Shown: positions 29,145 through 39,759, counted from the stretch's first letter. The stretch: DNA of 64,000 nucleotides from Sulfuricella sp. (GCA_018336195.1 JAGXQV010000144.1:83630-147629); one strand, 5' to 3'. Notes: a model not told the origin generated them from the sequence alone. Numbers and translations: made by a program.

Positions 29145-30617
29145 TCAGGCAAACCACGGTGCACGCGCGGTCATGATCAGTTGTTTGGCGCGTTCGCCAT
29201 CCATCGCGGTCATTTCGACCAAATCGTCCACTGCCAAATCGGCTAAATCATCCATCGTCGAGATCCCCTTGGAAGCCAGAATCCGCGCGGTGGCGTTATC
29301 CATTCCTTCCATGTGCTGGAGATCCTCTGCAATATTCTCAATCTTTTCCTCGCTGGCAATCGCTTCCGTCAGCAGGGCGTTGCGTGCACGGCTACGCAAC
29401 TCGTTTACCGTATCTTCATCGAACGCTTCAATTTCCAGCATTTCGGCAAGAGGCACATAAGCGACTTCCTCCAAAGTGCTGAAACCTTCCTGCACCAGAA
29501 TATCCGCCACCTCTTCGTCGACGTCGAGCTTGGCCATAAACAAGGCGCGAGTCTTGGACGACTCCTCTTCACTCTTCTTCTGAGCATCCTCTTCAGTCAG
29601 GATATTCAGTGTCCAGCCCGTCAACTCGCTAGCCAAACGCACATTCTGACCATTACGCCCAATTGCTTGGGCGAGTTGCTCTTCCCCGACCACCACGTCC
29701 ATACTATGGCTGTCCTCATCCATCACGATACTGCTAATCTCCGCGGGTGCCAGGGCGTTAATCACGAATTGGGCAGAATCCGGCGACCACAATACGATAT
29801 CAACTTTCTCCCCCGCCAATTCTCCGGTCACCGCCTGGACACGGGAACCGCGCATCCCTACACAGGTGCCGATAGGGTCGATACGCTGATCATTGGATTT
29901 CACGGCAATCTTGGCACGCACCCCGGGGTCACGGGAAGCCGATTTAATTTCCAGCAAACCTTCTTCGATTTCCGGCACTTCAAGCTCGAACAGCTTGACG
30001 AGAAACTCCGGCACAGTGCGTGACAAAACCAGTTGTGGGCCGCGAATATTGCGGTCTATCTTCATCAGATAAGCACGTACACGGTCGCCGACCCGCAGAT
30101 TCTCCTTGGGGATCATCTGATCGCGGGGCAACAACGCCTCGATACGCCCCGACTCGATAATGGCACTGCCACGATCCATCCGCTTTACCACCCCGGTCAC
30201 CAGATGCTCGCGGCGATCCAGAAAGTCATTAAGAATTTGTTCACGCTCCGCTTCGCGGATCTTCTGGAGGATCACCTGCTTTGCTGCCTGCGCGCCGATC
30301 CGCCCGAATTCGACTGGCTCAAGGGACTCTTCGACAAAATCATCCAACTGGAAATCGGCGCTCTGTTGTTGCGCATCGCTTAAGGCCACCTGACGACTGG
30401 GGAACTCGACCGCATCATCCGGCACAGCTTGCCAACGCCGAAACGTCTCAAAATCACCCGAAGTGCGATCTACACTCACCCGCACCTCCACTTCCTCGCT
30501 AAAACGCTTTTTGGTAGCGGAAGCCAACGCCAGTTCCAGCGCACCAAAAATCACCTCTTTCGAGACATTTTTTTCCCGCGCCATCACATCCACAACCAGC
30601 AAAATCTCGCGACTCAT
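29145..30617 (-). CDS. nusA: Transcription elongation/termination factor NusA
   Basis: NusA binds RNA polymerase and nascent RNA and modulates pausing, termination and antitermination. The 490-residue protein shows the N-terminal polymerase-binding domain, an S1 domain ([19 protein letters not shown]), two KH domains ([17 protein letters not shown] and [19 protein letters not shown]) and two C-terminal acidic helix-hairpin-helix repeats. The two C-terminal repeats are as in E. coli, a proteobacterial trait. It lies 11 bases after rimP. Confidence 0.98.
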   Translation of the reverse strand: MSREILLVVDVMAREKNVSKEVIFGALELALASATKKRFSEEVEVRVSVDRTSGDFETFRRWQAVPDDAVEFPSRQVALSDAQQQSADFQLDDFVEESLEPVEFGRIGAQAAKQVILQKIREAEREQILNDFLDRREHLVTGVVKRMDRGSAIIESGRIEALLPRDQMIPKENLRVGDRVRAYLMKIDRNIRGPQLVLSRTVPEFLVKLFELEVPEIEEGLLEIKSASRDPGVRAKIAVKSNDQRIDPIGTCVGMRGSRVQAVTGELAGEKVDIVLWSPDSAQFVINALAPAEISSIVMDEDSHSMDVVVGEEQLAQAIGRNGQNVRLASELTGWTLNILTEEDAQKKSEEESSKTRALFMAKLDVDEEVADILVQEGFSTLEEVAYVPLAEMLEIEAFDEDTVNELRSRARNALLTEAIASEEKIENIAEDLQHMEGMDNATARILASKGISTMDDLADLAVDDLVEMTAMDGERAKQLIMTARAPWFA

Positions 30618-30628
30618 ACCACCTCCGA

Positions 30629-31060
30629 CTAGAATTTCGGTACCAAGCGTGCCTTATCCAAATTGGACAACTCGATAGTTAGCGGAACCCCATCCACTTC
30701 AAGAGTCAACACCGCACCTTCGACACCACGCAACACACCCATAAAATTTTTACGCCCATTCAAGGGAACACACACCTTGAGTTGGACCTTTTCACCAGCA
30801 AACCGAACAAAATCCGCCTCCTTCTTGAGCGGACGATCCAGACCTGGGGAAGAAACCTCCAAGCGGTCATAATCGAAATCCATCTCAACAGCCAGTACCC
30901 GACTGACATGATTGCTGACCAGCGCACAATCATCAACCGTTACCCCGTTTGGCTTATCAATAAAAATGCGGATCATCTGCCCCCGATTGGACAGTTCCAA
31001 ATCAACCAACTCGTAGCCCAAACCGGTGACGGCCTGTTCCAACACCCCATGCAAATCCAT
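30629..31060 (-). CDS. rimP: Ribosome maturation factor RimP
   Basis: RimP assists maturation of the 30S subunit. The 143-residue protein has the N-terminal motif [20 protein letters not shown] and the central [22 protein letters not shown], which define the family. It is the first gene of the nusA-infB operon. The leader immediately upstream contains a TATAAT box followed within a few bases by a terminator-type hairpin. Confidence 0.96.
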   Translation of the reverse strand: MDLHGVLEQAVTGLGYELVDLELSNRGQMIRIFIDKPNGVTVDDCALVSNHVSRVLAVEMDFDYDRLEVSSPGLDRPLKKEADFVRFAGEKVQLKVCVPLNGRKNFMGVLRGVEGAVLTLEVDGVPLTIELSNLDKARLVPKF

Positions 31061-31073
31061 ACTCGCACCACAA

Positions 31074-31097
31074 ATAAAAAATGGGCTGAAAGCCCAT
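31074..31097 (-). terminator. Rho-independent terminator after ppiD, 13 bases before rimP
   Basis: A perfect 7-bp stem ATGGGCT-TTC-AGCCCAT is followed on the minus strand by TTTTTTATTT. It fits termination of the ppiD transcript. Its closeness to the rimP start means that any rimP promoter must overlap or precede it. Confidence 0.85.
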
Positions 31098-31111
31098 CAA
31101 AATATTTTATT

Positions 31112-31117
31112 ATTATA
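31112..31117 (-). promoter_or_regulatory. Candidate -10 box for the rimP-nusA-infB operon
   Basis: A perfect TATAAT is read on the minus strand 52 bases before the rimP ATG. The -35 region (TTCCAA at 17-base spacing) is weak and overlaps a 24-bp imperfect palindrome at 31126-31149. A transcript from here would pass through the terminator hairpin at 31081-31097 almost at once. Confidence 0.45.
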
Positions 31118-31190
31118 GCAAGAATCGCCGCCTATTGGAATAGACGGCGCCCTATATCACAAACCGAAACTCACACCCGAGCAACGAACA

Positions 31191-33098
31191 TTACTTGTCC
31201 GCCTTCTCAATTTGATCTTTTTTAATGGTAATTTCGGCTTTTTTCTTGAGGCCGGCGATAAATGCCGCCGAATACTCTTGCGCCAACATCTGACGCAGAC
31301 GATCCACATAACTCTTCTTCTTGGCCTCGTCCAAAACTTCCGACTGAAGCACGCGATTTACCTTAATCAACAGGTATCCCCCCTTAGGGTTAGCTACACC
31401 AACGAATGCTGGAAGCTTGCCAGCATCCGCACGAAAAATTTCTCCCTGCGCAGCTTGACCGAGGCTGGCCGAAGTCAGACGGGAAATCACAATAGGCGCC
31501 CCCCATTTCAACTCAGCCACCTCCTTTCCTTGGCGCAACGACTCCAACGCCTCCTTACCCTGCTTGCCGGCCTGCGTCTCACCGGCCTCGCGCTGGATCC
31601 GCTTATTCAGTTCTGCCGCCAACTCCTCCATGGGCTTGTAGGTAGCCGGACGAAACTCCAGAACCCGCGCAGATACCAGCGTATTAGGGCGAACTTCAAC
31701 CGCTTCGGTATTGCGTTTGAGCTTGAGAGCCTCTTCCCCAAAAATCGCCTGCAATAATTTAGCGTTATTAAGCAACGCCACGTCTCCGCCATTCTTGGTA
31801 ACCCAAGAACTGCTTTGAACTTTCAACTTTAACGCATCCGCAACCGGCTTCAGACTATCCGGCTGCTCGTAAGCTGTATTGCTGAACGTCTCAGCCACCT
31901 CGGCAAAACGCTTTCCGGCCTTCTGTTTTTCCAATTCTAGGGCGATTTCTTCATGCGTTTCCGCGAGAGTACGCGCCTTACCCGCCTTTATCGCAGCCAA
32001 CTTGATGATATGAAACCCGAAATCCGACTGCACCGGACCAACGACATCCCCAACATTCATCTTGAAAACCGCATCATCGAAGGGCTTCACCATCGCCCCC
32101 CGCGCAAACATCCCCAAATCCCCACCCTTGTCCGCCGACCCGGGATCTTGAGAATTCCTCTTCGCCAAGTCTGCAAAACCGGATGGGGACTGCTTGGCCT
32201 CTTTGAACAATTTTTCCGCCTTGGCACGCGCGGCAGACTTATCTGCTTCGCTGGCATTGGACGCCACCGCAATCAGGATATGACTGGCTTGACGCTGCTC
32301 CTGCTCCTGAAACTGACCAGCGTGCTCATCGTAATATTTCTTGATTTCCTCGTCGGACACCGACATTTGCTGGACCAAGTCATCCACGGAAAGCACCACA
32401 TATTCCAGCCTTGCCTGCTCAGGCACCCGAAACTCTTCCTTGTGCTTTTCGTAATAAGCCGCCACTTCTTCCGGCGCCACCTTCACTTGCGTCATGAACT
32501 GCTCAGGCTGAATAACCGCCTGGACAATTTCCCGGCGCTGCTCGCTCAACCGAACCATATTATCCAGGGCAGTGTGCGACACCAGCATGGAATTCACCGG
32601 GCCATCCTTGAATTGATCGTTAGTCAATGCCTGGCGCAAGCGCATTTCAAACATTTGCGCCGTCATGCCCTGGTTGCGCAGGAACGCCTCATAGCGAGCC
32701 TTGACGAACTGACCACCGTCCTGAAACTCCGGAATTTCGCCGATATACTTAGCCAGCATCTCGTCGGGCACGACGATGCCAACCTTATTCGCCCCGCCGG
32801 ACAACAAACGCAATTCGATAAGATTATCGGCAATAGCCCCCCGTATTTCCGGCTTATCCATCATCGCAGGGTCATACGACGGCCCCATGGCCGCTCGCAT
32901 GCGCTCCTGCTGCTCTTTGAGCACTTGATTGAACTCCTGCTTGGTAATTTTCTGCCCGTCAACCTTGGCGACCATAATGCTGTCAGCGCCTTGCTTGAGA
33001 TAGGAATCCACCCCCCACAACGCAAAAGGAATGGTAATCAGCGCCAGAATAAGCTTGGCAAACCAGCTTTGAGCACGTTCTCTTATGACATCCAACAT
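31191..33098 (-). CDS. ppiD: Periplasmic folding chaperone PpiD (SurA_N/PPIC-type)
   Basis: PpiD is an inner-membrane-anchored periplasmic chaperone near the Sec translocon. The 635-residue protein has one N-terminal transmembrane helix (about 13-33, LILALITIPFALWGVDSYL), a SurA-like N-terminal chaperone region with VDGQKITKQEFNQVL, a parvulin domain around 270-370 (ASHILIAVAS, GGDLGMFARGAMVKPFDDAV, GFHIIKL), and a C-terminal helical chaperone part. The length and the position downstream of hupB and lon match the E. coli order lon-hupB-ppiD. Confidence 0.95.
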   Translation of the reverse strand: MLDVIRERAQSWFAKLILALITIPFALWGVDSYLKQGADSIMVAKVDGQKITKQEFNQVLKEQQERMRAAMGPSYDPAMMDKPEIRGAIADNLIELRLLSGGANKVGIVVPDEMLAKYIGEIPEFQDGGQFVKARYEAFLRNQGMTAQMFEMRLRQALTNDQFKDGPVNSMLVSHTALDNMVRLSEQRREIVQAVIQPEQFMTQVKVAPEEVAAYYEKHKEEFRVPEQARLEYVVLSVDDLVQQMSVSDEEIKKYYDEHAGQFQEQEQRQASHILIAVASNASEADKSAARAKAEKLFKEAKQSPSGFADLAKRNSQDPGSADKGGDLGMFARGAMVKPFDDAVFKMNVGDVVGPVQSDFGFHIIKLAAIKAGKARTLAETHEEIALELEKQKAGKRFAEVAETFSNTAYEQPDSLKPVADALKLKVQSSSWVTKNGGDVALLNNAKLLQAIFGEEALKLKRNTEAVEVRPNTLVSARVLEFRPATYKPMEELAAELNKRIQREAGETQAGKQGKEALESLRQGKEVAELKWGAPIVISRLTSASLGQAAQGEIFRADAGKLPAFVGVANPKGGYLLIKVNRVLQSEVLDEAKKKSYVDRLRQMLAQEYSAAFIAGLKKKAEITIKKDQIEKADK

Positions 33099-33140
33099 AA
33101 TTGCATTCCGCTCTATTCGAAATCTGACCGCATCGGCACA

Positions 33141-33167
33141 AAAAAAAGGGCGAACCTTTGTTCGCCC
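33141..33167 (-). terminator. Rho-independent terminator after the tRNA-Asp gene
   Basis: A perfect 8-bp stem GGGCGAAC-AAAG-GTTCGCCC on the minus strand is followed by seven T. It ends the hupB-tRNA-Val-tRNA-Asp transcript, 6 bases after the tRNA-Asp CCA end. Confidence 0.92.
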
Positions 33168-33172
33168 TCGTC

Positions 33173-33249
33173 TGGCGGAGTGGACGGGACTCGAACCCGC
33201 GACCCCCGGCGTGACAGGCCGGTATTCTAACCGACTGAACTACCACTCC
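33173..33249 (-). tRNA. tRNA-Asp (anticodon GTC)
   Basis: The 77-base cloverleaf starts GGAGTGG and ends CCACTCC-G-CCA, with the CCA encoded. The anticodon loop reads CTGTCAC, giving GTC (Asp). The T loop TTCGAGT is standard. It lies 27 bases after tRNA-Val. Confidence 0.97.
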
Positions 33250-33276
33250 TGAAAACAACAACACTAAAACACTAAC

Positions 33277-33352
33277 TGGTGGGTGCTAACGGGATCGAAC
33301 CGCTGACATTCGCCTTGTAAGGGCGACGCTCTACCAGCTGAGCTAAGCACCC
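33277..33352 (-). tRNA. tRNA-Val (anticodon TAC)
   Basis: The 76-base cloverleaf starts GGGTGCT and ends AGCACCC-A-CCA, with the CCA encoded. The anticodon loop CTTACAA gives TAC (Val). It begins only 9 bases after the hupB stop, so it must be released from a mixed mRNA-tRNA transcript or have an internal promoter in hupB. Confidence 0.97.
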
Positions 33353-33361
33353 GAAAAACGA

Positions 33362-33634
33362 CTAGTTTACCGCATCCTTAAGGGCTTTGCCAGCCCTAAA
33401 TTTCGGGACTTTCGCCGCATTGATCTTGATGGCCGAACCGGTGCGAGGATTACGTCCATTTCGGGCTGCACGTTTCCCTACATAAAAAGTTCCGAAACCA
33501 ACCAATGTAACCATATCGCCCTTTTTCATAGCAGCTTTGACCGCGCCAACTGTCGCATCCAGAGCGCGCCCTGCGGCAGCCTTGGAAATTTCGGCAGACT
33601 TAGCGATTTGATCGATCAATTCAGACTTGTTCAC
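33362..33634 (-). CDS. hupB: DNA-binding protein HU-beta
   Basis: HU is a small nucleoid-bending protein. The GTG at 33634 is chosen because it gives the canonical start [20 protein letters not shown], has an AAGGGGAC Shine-Dalgarno, and yields the standard 90 residues; the longer frame upstream is non-coding leader. The DNA-arm motif [12 protein letters not shown] and the end [15 protein letters not shown] are typical. It has a very good sigma-70 promoter just after lon and is followed by two tRNA genes. Confidence 0.97.
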   Translation of the reverse strand: MNKSELIDQIAKSAEISKAAAGRALDATVGAVKAAMKKGDMVTLVGFGTFYVGKRAARNGRNPRTGSAIKINAAKVPKFRAGKALKDAVN

Positions 33635-33690
33635 GAGTGGTCCCCTTTCAGAATTTAGGAAAAAAACGAGGTAGAAACCCTGCAATACGC

Positions 33691-33720
33691 TTTATAACAA
33701 GCCGCAAAACAAAGTGTCAA
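33691..33720 (-). promoter_or_regulatory. Strong sigma-70 promoter for hupB and the two tRNAs
   Basis: On the minus strand TTGACA, then 17 bases, then TTATAA (or 18 bases and TATAAA). The -35 box is perfect. It starts 4 bases after the lon stop and lies about 57 bases before the hupB GTG. Confidence 0.88.
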
Positions 33721-33724
33721 GCCA

Positions 33725-36139
33725 TCAATGCTTTGTAATACCCGATTCTTCCGTCTTTTTTTCAGCAGCGGGAATGGCAACATCCTCGGGCTCGGGCCGC
33801 GCCTCGGGTTTTCGCTCCAAAGCCAACCCCAGCACCTCGTCAATCCACTTGACCGGCTGGATTTCCAGGCGATTTTTGATGTTCTCGGGAATTTCAACCA
33901 AGTCCTTGACGTTTTCCTGAGGAATCAACACCAGCTTGATCCCCCCCCGATGAGCCGCCAGCAGCTTTTCCTTGAGACCACCGATGGGCAACACCTCGCC
34001 ACGGAGGGTAATTTCACCGGTCATGGCGACGTCGGCACGCACCGGAATCCCGGTCAACACCGAAACCAGTGCTGTGCAAATTGCCACGCCCGCACTCGGA
34101 CCATCCTTGGGGGTCGCGCCTTCAGGCAGATGGATATGAATATCCTTCTTTTCATGGAAATCCGGGGCAATACCCAGCCCGCTGGCGCGCGCGCGCACCA
34201 CGGACAAGGCCGCCTGGATGGATTCCTGCATCACCTCGCCGAGCTTACCAGTGGTAATCATCTTCCCCTTGCCAGGCACCACGACGCTTTCAATGGTCAG
34301 CAATTCGCCGCCAACTTCCGTCCACGCCAACCCAGTGACTTGCCCGACCTGATTGTTCTTTTCGGCCATACCATAGGAATAACGGCGCACCCCCAGGTAT
34401 TTATCCAGGCTGCGCGTCGTAACGGTAATCTTGCCCTTGCTGCTCTTGAGCAACAAGGCCTTGACCACCTTGCGACAAATTTTGGCGAGTTCCCGTTCCA
34501 GACTGCGAACCCCCGCCTCGCGGGTGTAATAGCGCACGATATCCCGCACTACGCTTTCACCCATCGCCATTTCAGTGGCCTTCAGGCCGTGCACCTTCAT
34601 TTGCTTGGGAAACAGGTAACGCATGGCAATGGCGATTTTTTCGTCCTCGGTATAACCCGACAGACGGATCACTTCCATACGATCCAGCAGCGGTGCGGGG
34701 ATGTTCATGGTATTGGAAGTCGCCACGAACATCACGTCGGACAAATCGTATTCCACCTCGACGTAATGGTCGACGAATGTATGGTTTTGCTCGGGGTCGA
34801 GCACCTCAAGCAAAGCCGAAGACGGGTCGCCACGAAAGTCCATGCCCATCTTGTCGACTTCATCCAGAAGGAACAACGGATTGCGCACCGCGACCTTGCT
34901 CATGCTCTGCAATATCTTGCCGGGCATGGAACCGATATAGGTGCGGCGATGACCACGAATTTCCGCCTCGTCACGCACCCCGCCAAGCGCCATCCGCACG
35001 AATTTGCGGTTGGTGGCGCGAGCGATGGATTGCCCAAGCGAGGTTTTGCCCACCCCGGGAGGTCCAACCAGGCACAGGATCGGTGCTTTGAGCTTGTCGA
35101 CGCGCTGCTGTACGGCCAGATACTCAACAATACGTTCCTTGACCTTCTCCAATCCATAATGGTCTGCTTCCAACACCGCTTCGGCAGCCTTGAGGTCTTT
35201 GCTGATCTTGGTTTTCTTCTTCCACGGCAGCCCCACCAGAATGTCGATGTAGTTGCGAACCACTGTGGCTTCGGCAGACATCGGCGACATCAGGCGCAAC
35301 TTTTTCAGTTCGGATTCCGCCTTGGTGTGCGCTTCCTTGGGCATCTGGGCAGCACTGATTTTCTTGGCCAATTCATCCAGATCGGCCCCTTCCTCCATGT
35401 CGCCCAGTTCTTTCTGGATCGCCTTGACCTGTTCGTTCAGGTAATACTCGCGCTGGCTCTTTTCCATCTGGCGCTTGACGCGACCACGGATGCGCTTTTC
35501 GACCTGAAGGATATCGATTTCAGCATCGAGGATACCGAGCATATGCTCCAAGCGCTTACGCACCGGGAGCATTTCCAGAATCTCCTGCTTCTGCTCGATC
35601 TTGAGCGGCAGATGGGCGGCGATAGTGTCGGCCAAGCGCCCTGCCTCGTCGATACTGGCCAGCGAGGTGAGAATTTCCGGAGGGATTTTCTTGTTGAGTT
35701 TGACGTACTGATCAAACTGGGCGAAAAGGCCGCGCCGCAAGGCTTCGACCTCATGGTCCGCCACTTCCTCTTCAGCGAGGCTGGACTGAACATCCGCCAC
35801 AAAATGAGTACGTTCGTCGTGAAAACTTTGGATAGCCGCACGCTGATTGCCTTCCACCAGCACCTTCACGGTACCGTCGGGAAGCTTGAGCATTTGCAGA
35901 ATGCTGGCTACGCAACCGACCCGATACATGTCATCTGCGGTTGGATCGTCCTTGGACGCGGCCTTCTGGGCCGCCAGCATGATGTGCTTGCCGGATTCCA
36001 TCGCGGCTTCCAGCGCCTTGATGGATTTGGGGCGCCCGACGAACAATGGAATCACCATATGAGGAAAGACCACCACGTCGCGAAGCGGCAATAGCGGCAA
36101 AGTCAGCAGTCCATCCGGGGAGTCGGTTTGCATGGTCAT
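33725..36139 (-). CDS. lon: ATP-dependent protease Lon
   Basis: Lon degrades misfolded and regulatory proteins in the cytoplasm. The 804-residue protein has the N-terminal LON substrate domain ([20 protein letters not shown]), an AAA+ module with Walker [16 protein letters not shown] and Walker [10 protein letters not shown], and a protease domain with the catalytic serine in [14 protein letters not shown] and the catalytic lysine further on. The length is standard. It lies downstream of clpX with a sigma-32-like promoter of its own in the 94-bp gap. Confidence 0.98.
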   Translation of the reverse strand: MTMQTDSPDGLLTLPLLPLRDVVVFPHMVIPLFVGRPKSIKALEAAMESGKHIMLAAQKAASKDDPTADDMYRVGCVASILQMLKLPDGTVKVLVEGNQRAAIQSFHDERTHFVADVQSSLAEEEVADHEVEALRRGLFAQFDQYVKLNKKIPPEILTSLASIDEAGRLADTIAAHLPLKIEQKQEILEMLPVRKRLEHMLGILDAEIDILQVEKRIRGRVKRQMEKSQREYYLNEQVKAIQKELGDMEEGADLDELAKKISAAQMPKEAHTKAESELKKLRLMSPMSAEATVVRNYIDILVGLPWKKKTKISKDLKAAEAVLEADHYGLEKVKERIVEYLAVQQRVDKLKAPILCLVGPPGVGKTSLGQSIARATNRKFVRMALGGVRDEAEIRGHRRTYIGSMPGKILQSMSKVAVRNPLFLLDEVDKMGMDFRGDPSSALLEVLDPEQNHTFVDHYVEVEYDLSDVMFVATSNTMNIPAPLLDRMEVIRLSGYTEDEKIAIAMRYLFPKQMKVHGLKATEMAMGESVVRDIVRYYTREAGVRSLERELAKICRKVVKALLLKSSKGKITVTTRSLDKYLGVRRYSYGMAEKNNQVGQVTGLAWTEVGGELLTIESVVVPGKGKMITTGKLGEVMQESIQAALSVVRARASGLGIAPDFHEKKDIHIHLPEGATPKDGPSAGVAICTALVSVLTGIPVRADVAMTGEITLRGEVLPIGGLKEKLLAAHRGGIKLVLIPQENVKDLVEIPENIKNRLEIQPVKWIDEVLGLALERKPEARPEPEDVAIPAAEKKTEESGITKH

Positions 36140-36180
36140 AAGAGGATCACCTAAATTAGCAAATTGCCCATGAGGGCAGC

Positions 36181-36205
36181 TTGGGGCTTACCGCCGCAAT
36201 TCAAG
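36181..36205 (-). promoter_or_regulatory. Heat-shock (sigma-32) promoter for lon
   Basis: On the minus strand CTTGAA, then 13 bases, then CCCCAAGC, matching the RpoH consensus CTTGAA-N(11-17)-CCCCAT in all but the last positions. It lies in the clpX-lon gap, 42 bases before the lon ATG, where heat-shock control is expected. Confidence 0.75.
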
Positions 36206-36233
36206 CCATGAAACACAGCCAGGAAAATTATGC

Positions 36234-37496
36234 TCAGGCCGATTCGGCTAGCCTGCCTTCGGAATAGATCAGAAGCGGTTTGCTCTCACCGTTGATTACC
36301 GCATCGTCCACCACCACTTTGGTAACGTTACTGAGCGAGGGCAAGTCGAACATGGTATCAAGCAAGGAGTGCTCCATGATCGAGCGCAAACCGCGCGCAC
36401 CGGTCTTGCGGGCCAGCGCCTTCTTGGCGATAGCGAAAAGCGCCTGCTCGCGGAATTCTAGATCGGCCCCTTCCATTGAGAACAGCTTTTGATATTGCTT
36501 AGTCAGGGCATTTTTCGGCTCGGTGAGAATGCGCACCAATGCACTTTCATCGAGATCTTCGAGCGTCGCAACTACCGGCAGGCGCCCCACGAATTCGGGG
36601 ATCAGGCCATATTTGATGAGGTCTTCCGGTTCAACATCGCGCAGCACCTCGCCGATGGCCTTGCGGTCATCCTTGCTCTTCACTTCGGCGCCGAAGCCTA
36701 TGCCGCCTTTTTCCGAACGGCTACGAATCACCTTCTCCAAGCCGCTGAATGCACCGCCACAAATGAAGAGAATATTGGTGGTATCGATCTGCACAAAATC
36801 CTGATTGGGGTGCTTGCGCCCCCCCTGGGGCGGCACTGAAGCGATGGTACCTTCGATCAGTTTGAGAAGCGCCTGCTGCACTCCTTCACCGGACACATCG
36901 CGGGTGATCGAAGGGTTATCCGACTTGCGCGAGATTTTGTCGATTTCGTCGATATACACGATGCCCTGCTGGGCCTTCTCGATATCGTAATCACACTTTT
37001 GCAGAAGCTTCTGGATGATGTTCTCGACGTCCTCGCCAACATAACCAGCTTCGGTAAGAGTAGTCGCATCGGCAATGACGAACGGCACGTTCAACATGCG
37101 TGCCAAAGTCTGTGCCAGCAGCGTCTTGCCGGAGCCGGTCGGCCCGATCAGCAGGATATTGCTCTTGGAAAGCTCGACTTCATCCTTGTCCTTGCTGCTA
37201 TTGCGCAGACGTTTGTAATGATTGTAAACCGCCACTGACAGCGCTCTTTTGGCGAGCGGCTGGCCGATCACGTATTCGTCGAGCAGATGGCAAATATCCT
37301 GCGGAACCGGCAGGTCGGACGACGACGACTTGCTGTCGTCTCCCTGGGTTTCGTCGCGGATGATGTCGTTGCACAGGCTGACACATTCGTCGCAAATGAA
37401 CACCGAAGGGCCGGCGATCAGCTTGCGTACCTCATGCTGGCTCTTGCCGCAAAAAGAGCAATACAGCAATTTATCGGCACCGGATTTGTCTGCCAT
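36234..37496 (-). CDS. clpX: ATP-dependent Clp protease ATP-binding subunit ClpX
   Basis: ClpX is the AAA+ unfoldase that feeds ClpP. The 420-residue protein has the N-terminal four-cysteine zinc domain (YCSFCGKS and [10 protein letters not shown]), Walker [19 protein letters not shown], Walker [11 protein letters not shown], and the C-terminal sensor region with [15 protein letters not shown]. The ClpP-binding IGF-type loop region is present ([13 protein letters not shown] precedes it). It follows clpP by 16 bases. Confidence 0.98.
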   Translation of the reverse strand: MADKSGADKLLYCSFCGKSQHEVRKLIAGPSVFICDECVSLCNDIIRDETQGDDSKSSSSDLPVPQDICHLLDEYVIGQPLAKRALSVAVYNHYKRLRNSSKDKDEVELSKSNILLIGPTGSGKTLLAQTLARMLNVPFVIADATTLTEAGYVGEDVENIIQKLLQKCDYDIEKAQQGIVYIDEIDKISRKSDNPSITRDVSGEGVQQALLKLIEGTIASVPPQGGRKHPNQDFVQIDTTNILFICGGAFSGLEKVIRSRSEKGGIGFGAEVKSKDDRKAIGEVLRDVEPEDLIKYGLIPEFVGRLPVVATLEDLDESALVRILTEPKNALTKQYQKLFSMEGADLEFREQALFAIAKKALARKTGARGLRSIMEHSLLDTMFDLPSLSNVTKVVVDDAVINGESKPLLIYSEGRLAESA

Positions 37497-37512
37497 TTAT
37501 TCTGTCCTATCG

Positions 37513-38142
37513 TTAAGCGCCGGCATCCGCACGGCTGTTTATCACCTTGTCGACCATACCGTATTTCATCGCTTCTTCGGCGCTCATGAAATTATCGCGG
37601 TCGCTGTCTCTTTCGATGTTCTCGACCGGCTGCCCGGTGTGCTGGGCCAGCATCTTATTGAGTCGCTCGCGCAGATAGAGAATTTCCTTGGCATGAATTT
37701 CAATGTCCGACGCTTGGCCCTGAAAACCACCGGAAGGCTGATGAATCATAACACGCGAGTTAGGCAGACAAACCCGTTTCCCGGCGGCGCCCGCCGCCAG
37801 CAGAAACGCCCCCATGCTGGCAGCTTGGCCGATGCACAACGTACTCACATCCGGTTTGATGAACTGCATGGTATCGTAAATCGCCATGCCCGCCGTCACC
37901 GAACCGCCGGGAGAATTGATGTAGAGATAAATATCCTTGTCCGGATTTTCCGATTCGAGGAACAGCAGTTGCGCCACGATCAGATTGGCGGAGGAGTCGT
38001 TCACCGGCCCCACCAGAAACACCACCCGGTCCTTCAATAGGCGCGAGTAGATATCGTAAGCACGCTCACCGCGGCCACTCTGCTCCACAACCATCGGGAC
38101 CAGCCCGATGCTTTGCGGCTCCCAGACTTGATTTTCGCTCAT
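37513..38142 (-). CDS. clpP: ATP-dependent Clp protease proteolytic subunit ClpP
   Basis: ClpP is the serine protease barrel of ClpXP. The 209-residue protein has the catalytic serine in [16 protein letters not shown], the histidine in [14 protein letters not shown], and the aspartate in the [15 protein letters not shown] segment. The [20 protein letters not shown] motif is standard. The start lies 3 bases after the trigger factor stop, so the two are coupled. Confidence 0.98.
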   Translation of the reverse strand: MSENQVWEPQSIGLVPMVVEQSGRGERAYDIYSRLLKDRVVFLVGPVNDSSANLIVAQLLFLESENPDKDIYLYINSPGGSVTAGMAIYDTMQFIKPDVSTLCIGQAASMGAFLLAAGAAGKRVCLPNSRVMIHQPSGGFQGQASDIEIHAKEILYLRERLNKMLAQHTGQPVENIERDSDRDNFMSAEEAMKYGMVDKVINSRADAGA

Positions 38143-38145
38143 CGC

Positions 38146-39447
38146 TTAAGCATTCCCCATCAATTCGTCGAAACTCATAGCCTTGTCGATCACTTTGGCC
38201 TGTTCCAGCACCCAGTTTACCACGCTATCTTCCAAGGCAATGGCCTCGACTTCGGAAAGACGCTCGGGGCTGGCGTAGTACCATTCCACCACTTCTTCCG
38301 GCTGCTCGAAGGTTTCCGCATGTTCGTCGACCAGCGCACGCACCTGCTCCGGAGCCGGCTTGATCTGGTTGGCCTGCACCACTTGGGCCAGCACCAAACC
38401 GAGACGCACACGCTGCTGGGCTTGCTCCTCGAACATCGCCGTCGGCAGGCTCATGGTCGCGGCCTTTTCGGCGCTCATGCCCATCTGTTCAGCCGCATAG
38501 CCTTGCAGACGCTCGATTTCCATCTCCACCAGCGCTTTGGGCAAATCAAAAGAAACCGCTTCAACCAGCGCCTTCATTGCCTGTTCCTTGAGATTGGTGC
38601 GAATGCGACGCTTCACTTCACGTTCCACGTTCTTGCGGATCTCGTCGCGCATCTTGCCCAGATCGCCGTCTTCAATACCCAGGCTCTTGGCAAATTCGGC
38701 ATCGATGGCTGGCAATGCCGGCTCTTCAACGCCATTCAGAGTTATCTCGAAGGACACTGACTTGCCCGCCAGTTCCTTGGCATGATAATCCTCAGGGAAA
38801 GTCATGTTGAAGCTCTTGGTTTCACCGGCCTTCATCCCGACCACGGCATCCTCGAAATCCTTCAAGGCACGCCCTTCGCCGAGCACCAGCTTGTAACCCT
38901 TGGCTTGACCGCCCTTGAAATCCTCGCTACCGATTTTTCCATGATAGTCGATATTGACCTGGTCGGCCGTAGCTGCGGCACGTTCCACCACGCTGTAGGT
39001 CACGCGCTGCTTGCGCAGGATATCGATAGTCTTGTCGAGATCGGCATCGGAAACGGAAACATCGGGACGATCAATCGTCGCTACGGAGATATCGCCCACG
39101 ACCACGTCGGGATAAATTTCGAAAACGGCGCTGAACACCATATCCTGAGAACCTTCCGGGGAAGGCTTGCCATCGATGCGCGGATTGCCGGCCACTTTGA
39201 AGTTCTGCTGGCGCACTGCTTCGGAAAATCCCGCCTGCACCGCTTCACCCAATACTTCCTGGCGTACCTGGTAACCGTATTGCTGCGCGACCACCTTCAT
39301 CGGCACCTTGCCGGGACGGAAACCGTCCATTTTCACGCTGCGCGCCAGCTTCTGAATGCGCTTGCCCACTTCGGCCTCGAACATGGCCATCGGAATCGAA
39401 ATATCCAGTTGGCGTTCCAACGAATTCACTACGTTCTCAGTTTGCAT
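38146..39447 (-). CDS. tig: Trigger factor (ribosome-associated chaperone)
   Basis: Trigger factor binds near the ribosomal exit tunnel and assists folding of nascent chains. The 433-residue protein has the ribosome-binding N-terminal domain with GFRPGKVPMKVVAQQYG (near residues 44-60), a central FKBP-type prolyl isomerase domain (DQVNIDYHGKIGSEDFKGG) and a C-terminal helical cradle. The length is typical. It is followed directly by clpP and preceded by a tRNA-Leu gene. Confidence 0.97.
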   Translation of the reverse strand: MQTENVVNSLERQLDISIPMAMFEAEVGKRIQKLARSVKMDGFRPGKVPMKVVAQQYGYQVRQEVLGEAVQAGFSEAVRQQNFKVAGNPRIDGKPSPEGSQDMVFSAVFEIYPDVVVGDISVATIDRPDVSVSDADLDKTIDILRKQRVTYSVVERAAATADQVNIDYHGKIGSEDFKGGQAKGYKLVLGEGRALKDFEDAVVGMKAGETKSFNMTFPEDYHAKELAGKSVSFEITLNGVEEPALPAIDAEFAKSLGIEDGDLGKMRDEIRKNVEREVKRRIRTNLKEQAMKALVEAVSFDLPKALVEMEIERLQGYAAEQMGMSAEKAATMSLPTAMFEEQAQQRVRLGLVLAQVVQANQIKPAPEQVRALVDEHAETFEQPEEVVEWYYASPERLSEVEAIALEDSVVNWVLEQAKVIDKAMSFDELMGNA

Positions 39448-39475
39448 TTCCTATTCCTCTAGTTTGCATTAATTC

Positions 39476-39560
<85 letters not shown>

Positions 39561-39579
39561 AAAAATAGACAAAGTTTTA

Positions 39580-39609
39580 AGGATACCATAAGGGGGACAG
39601 GCAGGTAAA
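39580..39609 (-). promoter_or_regulatory. Candidate promoter for tRNA-Leu-tig
   Basis: On the minus strand TTTACC, 18 bases, TATCCT lie about 20 bases before the tRNA-Leu gene. The match is moderate. The rest of the 199-bp gap to the next plus-strand gene shows no other feature. Confidence 0.45.
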
Positions 39610-39759
39610 ACGGGATCGACATTACTACCCCCACTCTTCAAAAACCCAGCCCACACAGTCCGGCAAGTTGCTTTACAATTATCCGGAATAACAGAAAACG
39701 CTAACTGTCTGAAAGCGCAGTATCATGCTTACCAACACAACACCGGCAGGGACAACGAC

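Noticed and set aside
33951..33958. Run of eight C inside lon
   Set aside because: It encodes conserved residues in an essential-type protease domain, and nothing suggests phase variation.
33728..36094. Plus-strand open frame of 788 codons antisense to lon
   Set aside because: lon is unmistakable on the other strand; the antisense frame has histidine- and leucine-rich shadow composition and no start signal.
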